Below, in pieces: positions 9,660-19,847 of a stretch of DNA of 64,000 nucleotides. A program made the translations under genes and the position numbers. The notes under the pieces were generated by a model, which searched no databases, was not told where the DNA came from, and worked only from the letters and a program-made list of their open reading frames with translations. Source of the DNA: Ananas comosus (lineage: Eukaryota > Streptophyta > Magnoliopsida > Poales > Bromeliaceae). Positions within the stretch are counted from its first letter, which is position 1. Every line of letters begins with the position of its first letter. The stretch is from NCBI RefSeq assembly GCF_001540865.1, contig NC_033633.1, positions 4,455,019 to 4,519,018 of the forward strand. The letters are read 5' to 3'.

Positions 9660-10717
9660 GTTTCATCGGCTAGCTTTTTTATTTTATTTTTTATTTAGGA
9701 CCCCAACAACAGGCAATTTTGAATTGGTCCCCTTATGGTTGAGCCCTTGTCTTGTCTTTCTCTTTCTTTTTCTTTGTTTTCGTTTCCTTCTCAAGTGTAT
9801 GTTGTGGAATTTACAGCCCACCTATAGTTTGGTTTAGATAGCTGTGTAATTAGATATATTTTATATTTTAGATTAGGTTGATTTAATTGACCATTAATCC
9901 TTTAGATTAGATAGCGGTTGGGTGGGAAAGGAGTTTACGGTATGTTTTTTTTTTATTATTCTATTATGGTTTGGTTCGAAAATAAGTTATTCTTATTTAT
10001 TTCAACATGAATTGTGTTGTTCAAAATTAAAATTTTTTATTAATTAATTTATAAATAATAATAATAATAATGAAATATTGCTAATTAATAACTAGGAGCG
10101 TATTTAATCTAGATGGAGGTTGATTTTCGTGGATATCAGCTATCAAGCTCTTTACCCCTTACACTAAAGACGGACGGTAGGTAATTCAATCAGGATTTAT
10201 TAATCATAGAAAAAGAAGGCTAAGAAAACTTGTGTAGGCCTCCGCTACAACTTAAAAAAATTAATTTGTAACCACCTTGGGCAGCAAGGAAAATCCTTGG
10301 GCACCAAGGAAAATGCTTACTTGGGCACCAAGTACATGTGTCCAACTCGTGGCCCCATCTCCGATTCTCCGCAGCCATCACCCTTCAACATTGAACATTA
10401 ATTGCACTACAAAAAATAGCAAAGTAGGAACAGAAATCAGAAGCTGAAAAAATAAATAAAAAGAAATGGTTAAATAATGAATGAAGACCCCTTCGCCTAT
10501 TGTCCACCGTGAAATTAGTCCCTCAACATAATATTTTGTTTTTTTTTTTTTCTATTTTGAATTTTTTTAATTGAATTTTTTTTATCAAATAACTTTAATA
10601 TGATATATTTAGCTATGAATCCATCAAATTTAATAGTTTTAGCTACTTTCTAGAACATAATTCTATTTTTTTTTATTTTCGATTTTTGAATGTTAAATAT
10701 TTGAATTTCTTCTAAAT
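9660..10717. other. Upstream intergenic DNA of the CYP94 gene
   Basis: This AT-rich sequence has poly-T/poly-A runs and a small direct repeat of TTGGGCACCAAG (10280-10335). No convincing ORF or known element is present. Cis-regulatory sites for the P450 probably lie here but cannot be named from sequence. Confidence 0.5.
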
Positions 10718-11330
10718 TGTCACGCCCCAAGTCCCGTCAATTTAGACCACTAGGAATATATATGCAACAGACCCGCTGGACAGGTAAATTTTTTTTCTAC
10801 CTGCACAAAGCGAAAACATAAGCCAATCTGTATAACACACATGATATAGATATATAAACTATCAGAGTATGAAGCTACTAAACTGAACTAAAAGTTTACA
10901 ATGCTTGACTTCCCGAAATATTATATTATTTTGTTTATACAAAAAGGGCACTTTTTTCTAGACCAGCTAACCATGATCTATTTAGCTCACGATGGTCTTT
11001 GCCGTCATCCCATGCTGCGCCGGCAAAAGAAAGCTATGAAAAGGTGTAAATAACAACGCGATGAAAACTTTAAATAAATTTTTATTGGGTGCAACTGCCA
11101 AAAGTAATACTCTACACTCACTTGGTTCAAAAGAGGCATTAGTAGATAATAACGATAACTGGAATAACTATGCAAGAGAAAGTGTTATAACTACTATGCC
11201 TCAAATACATATACAATTAATATGTGATAATGACCATAAAGTTTTCAATAATACACAATAAAGTTTGGAATATAAAAAATCCGTTCATGAAATATGATTA
11301 ATATAAGTGAAGTGAGAGATCGTTAGGATT
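10718..11330 (-). mobile_element. Truncated LTR of the TGTCACGCCCC family
   Basis: The stretch starts TGTCACGCCCC, as do the LTRs at 14128 and 19848. It shares with the latter an ACAGACCCRC motif, a small hairpin and a GAAGCGAA-like block, and with the former a GCCGGYGC...AAAAGG block near 11020-11050. The expected ...CTACA end and target duplication were not found, so the copy is truncated. The right border is approximate. Confidence 0.55.
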
Positions 11331-11905
11331 TCTATAAATATGGCCCAATTAATCATGTTCAAATATGGATTTACAATAAATAAAGGTCATTCTTAGTAAA
11401 TATAGAACTACTTGATATAGTATATTTAATCTCTTTCCCATCTATTTAAGTTAAGTAGAATCCTAATAAGACTTTGATGAAAAGTCAATCTGAACTCTAT
11501 ATAAAGAGGGTACTGGTCCTGCCATCTTTTCATATGCATTCTGATGAATAATTACCATCTATTTCACACCAAACGGAAGAGTGCCTGAAAAAGAAGGGGA
11601 AACCAAATTACTCAAGTTCAATTGGTAACGTTTAGATTACAGCTAAATTTTTCACTTTCGCAGATTGATTAAGAATTTCTTCTCTATGGTGCTCTGTGAG
11701 TTATATTTTATTCTGTTTAGGATCTTGGGTATGGGTATGTATTTAGTTTTCTTGCTTTTACATACCAATATACATCTATCTTCCTCCAAACTCTTTATCT
11801 TGTACTGAGTCGTAGAACGAATAGGTCCGGAATAGCAACTAGAGAGGCGAAGGAAGGTGAGCACCGTACAAACTTGATAAGCAATTTTGCCTAAGTCCAT
11901 AATAA
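11331..11905 (+). mobile_element. Probable 5' LTR remnant of the decayed gypsy element
   Basis: This segment ends just before a primer-binding-like site and contains a promoter-like CTCTATATAAAGAGGG at about 11495-11510. It is probably the remaining 5' LTR of the plus-strand gypsy element that follows. I could not find a matching 3' LTR after 19250, so the boundaries are tentative. Confidence 0.4.
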
Positions 11906-11920
11906 TTGGTATCAGGGTGG
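11906..11920 (+). other. Degenerate primer-binding site
   Basis: TTGGTATCAGGGTGG resembles the TTGGTATCAGAGC site complementary to plant initiator tRNA-Met used by many LTR retrotransposons. Its position between the putative LTR and gag agrees. Confidence 0.55.
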
Positions 11921-12122
11921 GTTCGAGAAATAGGAACCATGTCGTCATCAAATGCTGCCATCGTTGACATCGTCCCTTAGCCCAAGCGGCCCAAGCGAGG
12001 CAAGAGGAAAAAAGCCATAGACCCATGCGAGGGAGTTCGTTTCACTCAAGGACCACATAGGCTTGATGAAGGATATTGTTGCGAGAGTGGAAAAGCGATA
12101 TTCTATTCTATCCCAACACTTA

Positions 12123-13218
12123 GGCCCTGTTTGGATGCATAGTTAAAAAACTCCATGGAATTTTTATTCTATGGTTTTGGTCTAAACGAAATACGGAATC
12201 CTGTAACTACAAAAAATTTCCACAGCTTCATTTTTAAGCTGTTTGGATATATATCATACAATTCCACAGTATTTATAATAACTAAATTTCTAAAATTTTA
12301 AAATTCAAAATTCAAAATTCAAAATTTAAAAATAAAATTGTAAAAATTAAAATTCAAAATTCAAAATATAAAATTAAAATTTAAAATTTAAAATTAAAAA
12401 AGTAAATTAGATTTTATGTTTTAAATTTGAAATTTGAAATTTGGAATTTGAAATTTCAATTTTGAAATTTGAAACTTTAAAATTAAAAACTTAAAGTATA
12501 CCATTTAAACTTTAAATTTTGAAATTTAAAAAATCTATAATTAAAATTTTAAATTTCAAATTTAATAATTTATAAATTTACATATTTATAAATTTAAAAT
12601 TTTAAAGTTAAGTTTAAATTTAAATTTTGAAGATTGAAAATTAAAAATTAATTTGAAATTTGAAATTTGAACTTTTTGAAATTTGAAATTTGAAATTTGA
12701 AATTTGAAAGTTGAAAGTTGAAAGTTGAAAGTTGAAATTTGAAATTTGAAAATTGAAAATTGAAAATTGAAATTTTAACTTTTTGAAATTTGAAAATTGA
12801 AAATTGAAAATTGAAAATTGAAATTTGAAATTTGAAACTTGAAATTTGAAGTTTTTGAAATTTGAAATTTGAAATTTAAAATTTGAAGTTTTTGAATTTT
12901 GAAATTTGAAATTTAAAATTTAAAATTTAAAATCAAAATTAAATTTGAATTTTAAAATTTTAAAATTTGAAATCTAAAATTTTATGTTGAAATTTAAAAT
13001 TTAAAAATTGATACATCTTTGGGAGCCCAAAATAGTGGAATTTTTTTTCCTTTGGTTAAAGTGGATTGTAAGTTTACTCCATTTTTTGGAGTATAGTATA
13101 ACTATGCTCCAAAAATTACGTCATTTTTTTTTTCTTCCAAACGCTTCATAGGATTATTTTCCTACCGGCGTAGCATAGTTTAACTATGCTACGTTTTTAG
13201 AGGTATCCAAACGGGGCC
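12123..13218. mobile_element. PIF/Harbinger (Tourist-like) MITE, 1.1 kb
   Basis: The termini GGCCCTGTTTGGAT and ATCCAAACGGGGCC are inverted repeats and are flanked by a TTA duplication (12120-12122 and 13219-13221), the Harbinger signature. Subterminal parts are also complementary, including the CTATGCTAC/GTATAGT motifs. The middle (12290-13010) is an expanded AAATTTGAAATTTG array that makes the element unusually long for a MITE. No transposase is present. It sits inside the decayed gypsy gag. Confidence 0.85.
12290..13010. repeat. AAATTTGAAATTTG simple-sequence expansion
   Basis: About 700 bp consists almost entirely of A/T with periodic G or C, built from 7-10 bp units such as GAAATTT, AAAATTC and GAAAATT. 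Runs of GAAATTT and GAAAATT occur at 12660-12860. It fills the interior of the Harbinger-type MITE. Confidence 0.85.
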
Positions 13219-14127
13219 TTAGAGATGATGGAAGTATGGGCTTCATACCACGAAGGACCTCGCTACAGCTACCATGATGACCTTTCGCTGATCACTCGAG
13301 CAGTTTCAGGATGACCTCACTCACCACCAGAATAAGCGAAAGGTGCTGGTGGACGACCTTGTCGCTAGGGTCGATGCAGCCGAGGGCCTCAAGATATGGA
13401 TGACAAGCCTCAAAAAGGATGTGGCTCGCGGTGTTGAGGCATAGAAGGGGTACATACCAAAGGTCCATATCCCTAAACTCTGGTGTTTCAAGGGCACGCA
13501 AGATGAGAAGAAATTGATAACTTCTTATAGCACATAGAGCACTACCTCAAGGCATTATGATTAGAGAACAAGGAAGGGAAAGTCTAAACCGCTTCCATGT
13601 ACCTCACCAACAGTGAATAATTCTATGGTGGCGTCGGCAGGCGACAGAGGCTGAAAAGGGCCAATGCGAGCTAAGGAGGACTTTTTGCACGAGCTCAAGG
13701 CACAGTTTTAACTAGATCTTGTGAAGAGGCAACTTCGATAGCACAAGCATATTAGGACACTCAACAAGTATGTCAAGGAGTACTCTAAATTGATGCTAGC
13801 TACCACCAATATGGCCGAAGAGGATCAACTATTCTTCTTTTTTGATGGGTTCCAACCATAAGCGAACAAGGAGCTCGTAGGACATGATGTTAACGATGTG
13901 AGCTTCACTATTGCCTTAGCGGAGAAGCTACTTGAGTATGGGAAGGAAGATCATACTCATGGAAAACCACCTAAGATGGGCAAGGCCAAAGGTGGGGGAG
14001 ATTGTTGTGAACAAAATGACAACTAGGCAACTTCCTAGCTTTGCCGAAGGCAATGCCGATGCCATACCTTGGAGTTAAGCATCATGGAGGAGACAGCCCC
14101 TTGCATGGTTCCGGCTAGCCGCATCGA

Positions 14128-16644
14128 TGTCACGCCCCGGGACCCAGCGGAAGCCCACCCGGCGCGTGCCCAGACCCACCATACGTCTAAAACATATAAG
14201 ACGTCTAAAAACAACAATAATAAAAGCAATAATAAAAGACATCTAGGAGTATCAGAGCATAATAAATGTCTAAATGCTACAACAAGGGATAAGGATAAAG
14301 CTATAAATCCACTACATAAAACATAAAGTGTTATAAGGAAATCTCAGATACAAGTGCTATAGGTAGATACATAGGTGGTCTCTATACATGGATACAAAAC
14401 CTCTCACACTCTCAACTACAAAAAGAAGGAGTAAACCACCTAGGCAAAGAACCGCTCCTCGCTAGCTAGCTAAGCAATCCCCTTACCGCGATCCCGTGCC
14501 TCCGCCGGTGCCGAAGGCTCTGAAAAGGAAACCATAAAACAGGGGAGTGAGAACTATTAAAAATAGTTCCCAGTAGGCAATTACTGACTTCAGTGAATGC
14601 ACTACAAGGCCCAAAGCTACAAAAGATGTCAGTGAGAGTAACAATAGAAAAGCGAAAGGTAAGTAAAAATAATGTAACCTACTACCACATGATATCTCTA
14701 CTTAGCGTAATTAGCATAAGTATGAAGCAATTATGCATGAAGTAAAAGTCTCCAACTATCATAATGTTCACAATGCGAAATAGTAAAGTTCCGTTGTTTA
14801 CTATTCTAGTCAATGTCCAAGTAGTACACTAAGTCATCATCTGTCCACATGTCATAGTGAATACTCAAAGTCAAATCTGAAGAGACCCACCCGAAGGCTG
14901 TCTATGGCCCTGAGACCCACCCGTTGGCTGTCTGGCCGGTGCCGAGCCTAATGGCCCCGTGGTAGTCATCATCCCCACCCTAGGAATGAGCCTGTCCCAC
15001 GGCAATCCACTTCGGCGCCCAATCCCGCACGGCGAATATGAATCGCGATGGCTATCTCCGGACTGCCGGCTTGTAGGGAGCGACCCTCACAAGCATGTGC
15101 GAATGAGCACAATGGCAAGTAGTCAAACGATCTGTCGCAAGTACCAAGTCCTCATGTCTAGTAACATGGAATGTGTCAAGTACCCCAATGGCCTATCCCT
15201 ATGTCATCATGTCTCTAACATGGAATGTGGCGGATAAGTAGTGGCCTATCAATATGTCTCTATGTTGCAGTTTCATAGTTTACTAGTTTCAAGTGCCCCT
15301 TTATGACACTCTTGTTCTCTATGTCAGAGCATGGCAACTATGTTCCAAAGTACATATTCCAACTCATAATCCTCATAAGTGATGTATTTTTCACTTGCAA
15401 ATAAACACTTTTCCCATATGCATGCATTCTACTCATATAGCCCTACTATATAGTGAAATTTTCATAATACACAAGACATGCATTTTAAGTGCTCTAAAAT
15501 TCATATAAATTTCATTTAGCATAGAAATGAATTTAAAAAATATTTTACAACAAGTAGAAAGAGCATAGGGGCCATTTCGCCACATTTTCACGAAGCCAAA
15601 CCCACCAAAATCGACTTCTTCGTTTCGCCGAACGAAGGTATCCACAAGCTTCCTAGTACCCTAGAAACATCAAAAATAGGCTCACCCAAACGAAACGAAG
15701 AGCAAATAGCTCAATCATTAAGCTTCTCAAGCTAGGGTTGGGAAAAACTCACCTCAAGTGAAAAACCCTCTCTTAATCTTCAAATGGAAGGTAGGGGTCT
15801 TCCAATCTAACTCATATAAAGGTTCCAAACCATTCAAATGAGATCAAGAAGCCTCAAATCCAAAAACCCCAAAAATAAACCCTAAATCCCAAAATCTAGG
15901 GTTTCATCTAGTAAAACCTAGGAAAACATGTATCAAATGGGGATTACAAGCTACCAACCACAAGAGAAGCTCCAATCCAAGCTCAAAACCAAGTAGGGTT
16001 GAAGTTTGATCTACCACAAAGCTCCAAAAGTAAGCTCCAAGCCTCCAAAGGTGAGAAATGAGGAAGAAAATGGTGCTCCAAGGCCTCCAAGCAAGCTCCT
16101 CTCCTCTCCTTCTCCTTCTTCTCCTTTCCTTTCTCTCTCTAGAAGTGTAGGAAGAGTGTGAGGGAGAGAAAATAAGAGTGAGAGGGGAGGAGAGGCTGCC
16201 TATATCCTCTAAGGTAACAAAATCCAGCAAGGCCCCTCAAAAACTCAAATTTACATCAGCCCGGTCTGGGCAGTTTTCGCCTAGAGGGACCGGTCTCCCC
16301 GACGTGGGACCGGTCTCTCAGCCTGCCCCCGAAAATCCAACGTTCGGGAACCAGTCTCTCCATGTGCGGGACCGGTCTCTCCCCGCGCAGACGCGCTCGG
16401 GGACGGGTCTCGACTGCCAGCGACCTGTTGCCTCGCCGGCTACGCAGCACTGTTCACTGGGGGACCGGTCTCTCCTATCAGGGACCGGTCCCCAAGAGTA
16501 AAAACTCTCAGGACTCTGCCAAAACTCTCGAGATCGAACTTTTAGGCCGGGATACCATCGACGGCCCTCCACCAAGTGTGGAAAAGTTCGGAATATAAAT
16601 CGAACACTCAAACCTCGCAATTTGCAATGGTCCAGTGCGCTACA
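14128..16644 (-). repeat. Complete 2.5-kb LTR
   Basis: It starts TGTCACGCCCCGGG and ends GTGCGCTACA in plus-strand reading, 2517 bp. In its right third (16255-16500) it has a cluster of GGGACCGGTCTC motifs. ORFs in this interval are not genes. Confidence 0.85.
16255..16500. repeat. Clustered GGGACCGGTCTC palindromic motifs in LTR
   Basis: Six or more copies of GGGACCGGTCTC or close variants, each with the self-complementary core GACCGGTC, lie in about 250 bp. The second LTR piece repeats the cluster at 16945-17160. Confidence 0.85.
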
Positions 16645-16930
16645 TTCACCCCTCCTAAAAAGGATTTTCGTCCGCGAAACTCGAAAGCAAAAGCATACCT
16701 CAAGACTCCATCTGAAAAAGATGGGGATAGCGCTCCTGCAGCGCAATCTCTAGCTCCCACGTGGCCTCCCGCTCCGCGTGGTTGCTCCAAAGAACCTTTA
16801 CATACGGAATATCCCGATTCCGCAGCTTCTTCACCTCGCGAGCCAAAATCTTCACGGGTTGCTCCTCGAAGCTCAGATCCTCGCGCAGCTCCACTGGTAT
16901 AGTTCCCAAAACATGAGCTGGATCACGAAT
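16645..16930 (-). pseudogene. Retrotransposon polyprotein C-terminus with chromodomain (partial)
   Basis: Minus-strand reading gives a chromodomain tail with motifs PVKILAREVKKLRNRDIPYVKVLW, shortened here to the segments PVKILAREVK and VKVLWSNH, then EREATWELE and ERYPHLF. This is the usual C-terminal end of plant chromovirus polyproteins, next to the polypurine tract and 3' LTR. It is truncated upstream by the n at 16931. Apparent fusion to sequence beyond the n is an assembly artefact. Confidence 0.8.
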
Positions 16931-16931
16931 N

Positions 16932-17307
16932 GGCAGTTTTCGCCCAGAGGGACCGGTCTCCCCGACCTGGGACCGGTCTCTCAGCCTGCCCCCGAAAATC
17001 CAACGTTCGGGAACCGGTCTCTCCCTGCGCGAGACCGGTCTCTCCCCGCGCAGACGCGCTCGGGGACCGGTCTCAACTGCCAGGGACCGGTTGCCTCGCC
17101 GGCTACGCAGCACTGTTCACTGGGGGACCGGTCTCTCTTATCAGGGACCGGTCCCCGAGAGTAAAAACTCTTAGGACTCTGCCAAAACTCTCGAGATCGA
17201 ACTTTTAGGCCGGTATACCCTCGACGGCCCTCCACCAAGTGTGGAAAAGTTCGGAATACACATCGAACACTCGAATCTCGCAATTTGCAAAGGTCCAGTG
17301 TGCTACA
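16932..17307 (-). repeat. Partial second LTR of the collapsed element
   Basis: This 376-bp stretch is nearly identical to 16267-16644 of the complete LTR, including the GACCGGTC cluster and the GTGCTACA end. Its high similarity implies a fairly recent insertion. Confidence 0.85.
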
Positions 17308-17312
17308 ATCGA

Positions 17313-19200
17313 GCTAGCGGCAACCTAGACCCTCTTCATTTTATAATTGCGAAAAGGGATGGGGCATAGCGAGATGACTTACCTTGCGGCTATTTGCGAG
17401 GTAATGATGAGGGCCTTGAGAAGGTCTTTTCGATTGAAATTGATGCAGTCTTGAGGGAATTCTAAAATGTTATGCCTTAGGAACTACCCAAGTGACTCCT
17501 ACCTAAGTGGGAAGTGGACTATGCGATTGACCTCGAGTTAGAAGCCAAGCCACCAATGACAACACCATATAGAATAGTCCAGCTGAAGCTCGAGGAGTTG
17601 CAAACCAATTGCAAGAGCTCCTCAATTGAGCTATATAAGACTGCCAAAGGCACCCTATGGAGCACCAATACTATTCTAACAGAAGAGCGACGAAAGACTA
17701 TGACTCTGTTTTGATTAGAGGCCACTCAATAAGGTAATAGTAAAAAATAAGTACCCTACCACTTTGGTTGCAGACTTTGACCAGCTAGGTGGGGTGAAGT
17801 ATTTCACCAAGCTCGATCTCCACTCAGGGTATATCAAGTCCGAATTGTGGAAGTAGATGAAGAGAAGACCACATGTGTGATGAGGTACATGGCCTAAGAG
17901 TTCCATGTCATGCCATTCATCCTGACAAATGCACCGACGACCTTCTGCACTCTTATGAACAAGCTATTCCACCCTTATCTCGGTCACTTCATGGTAGTGT
18001 GCACCTCAACGTCATCGTTGTGTATAGCAACACATTGAAGGAGCATGTCGAGCATCTATGGACCATCTTTCATGTATTGCGAGAGAACCAGCTTTTTATT
18101 AAGAAAAAGAAGTGCTCCATCATGAAGAATTAGGTACACTTCCTTGGCCAATAGATGGGCCAGGGGCAACTCCACATGGACCACCGGAAGGTGTGGGCAA
18201 TCTACGAGTGGGGGACACTCATGATAGTGTATGAACTGTAATCCTTTCTCAAACTCATCAACTACTATCGCCGCTTCATCGTGTGCTACTCTACACAAGT
18301 GGCTCCGTTGGCGGACCTACTAAAGAAGAACTAGGCATGGGATTGGACTGCTTAGTGCGCGGAGGCATTCGAGGACCTTTAGTGGGCAATGACGGAGGAT
18401 CCAGTACAACGACTTCTTGATTGCAATAGTCCATTCAAAGTGCATATAGATATTTCGGACTTTGCCATTGGCGATATTCTCATGTAGGATGGGCAACCCA
18501 TCACCTACAAGAGCCGTAAGCTGAATGACATTGAGCGGCGATGCATTGTTTAGGAGAAGGAAATGATCGTCGTGGTGCATTCTTGAGGACTTGGCATTAC
18601 TACCTTCTCAGGATCAAGTTCGTGGTGCAGACGAACATTAGCACCACGAGCTACTTCCAAACCCAAAAGAAGGTATCACCAAAGCAGGCGAGATGACAAG
18701 ACTTCTTGGCGGAGTTCGTGAATCCCGAAGAGCAATCCCGAAGAGCGATCGTGAATCCAGGTTTATGGGCAAGTTTTGGACAAAGATATTTTAGATCTTA
18801 GGGTCGGAGTCGCTCTTCTCCACCAGTGTCCACCCACAGATGGATGGGCAAATAGAGCGGGTGAACACCCTATTGAAGGAATACCTATGACACTTTGCGG
18901 GTTCCTACTAGAAGAACTTGGTGCACCATAGTAATGTGGCTCAATTCTCTTACAATTTGCAGCTGAGTGAGTTCACAAATCTAAGCCCATTCGAGCTGGC
19001 GATAAGGAGATAACTGACGGCCCGACACACAGTCAGCGAGTGAGGCCACAGCCCATGGCCCTCCAATTCACTTCAAAACTACAGAAAAGGGCGAGATCGC
19101 CAGGGCCTATCCAAAGAAGAAGGCCTGCCGAATGACCAAATGGGTTGATGCAACGCGGCGGCCATTGGAGTTTGCTGAAGGTTATTGAATCTTGGTTAAG
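17313..19200 (+). pseudogene. Decayed Ty3-gypsy pol (RT, RNase H, integrase remnants)
   Basis: This continues the element at 11940-13990 after the ATCGA-flanked insertion. Recognisable pieces are the RT opening DYAIDLELEAKPP (17518), a LDLHSGY-like motif (17815), and the RNase H region around 18430-18590. The integrase end carries VHPQTDGQIERVN (about 18830) and NLSPFELA (about 18980). Many in-frame TAG codons stand where the family has CAG (for example 18131, 18152, 18485 and 18551), together with frameshifts. The element cannot move. Confidence 0.8.
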
Positions 19201-19847
19201 TTCTGCAACCCCAATAATTCAAGGCCTTTCGCAAGATATACTGTGGGCTACTACAGAAGCTTACATGTTTAGTATGCGATGAAAATTGATTAATTAAGTT
19301 TTGTATCTCTTTCATTTAGTTTGCATATTTAAAATATAAAAAAAAATTGATTTCTTGAGTATTAATATTTTTCTTACTCTATGATTTTATTGTTGTATTA
19401 TTATAATTTACGTATAAAAAATTTAGTTAAGTTGTTTCAAATTCCTTTTATTAATTATATAGGAATATTATTTATTATTATATTATAATTTATTATTTAT
19501 CTAGTTATTTGTTATTTATGTATATAATTATATTTTTAACGTCATTCACTTCTGCCAAGATAATAATAGAACTGAAGAAACTTTACTTTCATAGCTGTAA
19601 AACCAAACAGCTTTGGAAAGAAGTAATTTTTATCTAAACTCTACTTTTACCACAGTTCACTTAGGCCCACCCAGGCCTAAAGTCCACTTTCGGTAAAACC
19701 AAACAGGCCTAAAACAAAGGGAAACTCAATTTGAAGGGCGATGGATTCCCTCAGGGCCATTTTGGGAATAAAAATGAAAGATTTTATAGATTTCTTTTTC
19801 TAAAAATGTATGGATAGTCCCTGCAACGCTCCAATGTTGAAACTTAC
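19201..19847. other. AT-rich DNA with a MITE end
   Basis: This is mostly AT-rich sequence without a gene. Near 19690-19712 it ends in GTAAAACCAAACAGGCCTAA, which looks like a Tourist-type MITE terminus, but the other end could not be found with certainty. Confidence 0.4.

Larger units (their letters stand above)
11940..13990 (+). pseudogene. Decayed Ty3-gypsy gag, split by a MITE
   Basis: Plus-strand coding remnants at 11940-12119 and 13222-13990 are one gag region interrupted by the MITE at 12123-13218. The text after the MITE still reads as a capsid-type polypeptide (for example a stretch like FFFDGFQP..NKEL near 13830) but contains many in-frame stops, mostly TAG. The element continues after a second insertion at 17313. 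Confidence 0.7.
14128..17307 (-). mobile_element. LTR retrotransposon (chromovirus) collapsed by an assembly gap
   Basis: The element is flanked by a perfect ATCGA duplication (14123-14127 and 17308-17312) and inserted in the decayed gypsy element. A complete LTR spans 14128-16644 (TGTCACGCC...GCTACA). Next come a purine-rich tract in minus orientation (complement of 16645-16663) and the last part of a minus-strand polyprotein with a chromodomain. After the n at 16931 comes the end portion of the second LTR (16932-17307). Gag, protease, RT and integrase are missing because of the gap, not necessarily in the genome. Long LTRs of about 2.5 kb and the chromodomain suggest the Del/Tekay lineage (inference). 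Confidence 0.85.

Noticed and set aside
16178..17283. Several 100-140 codon ORFs on both strands, one fused to a chromodomain
   Set aside because: They lie in LTR sequence; the fused one crosses the n at 16931, so the fusion is an assembly artefact.
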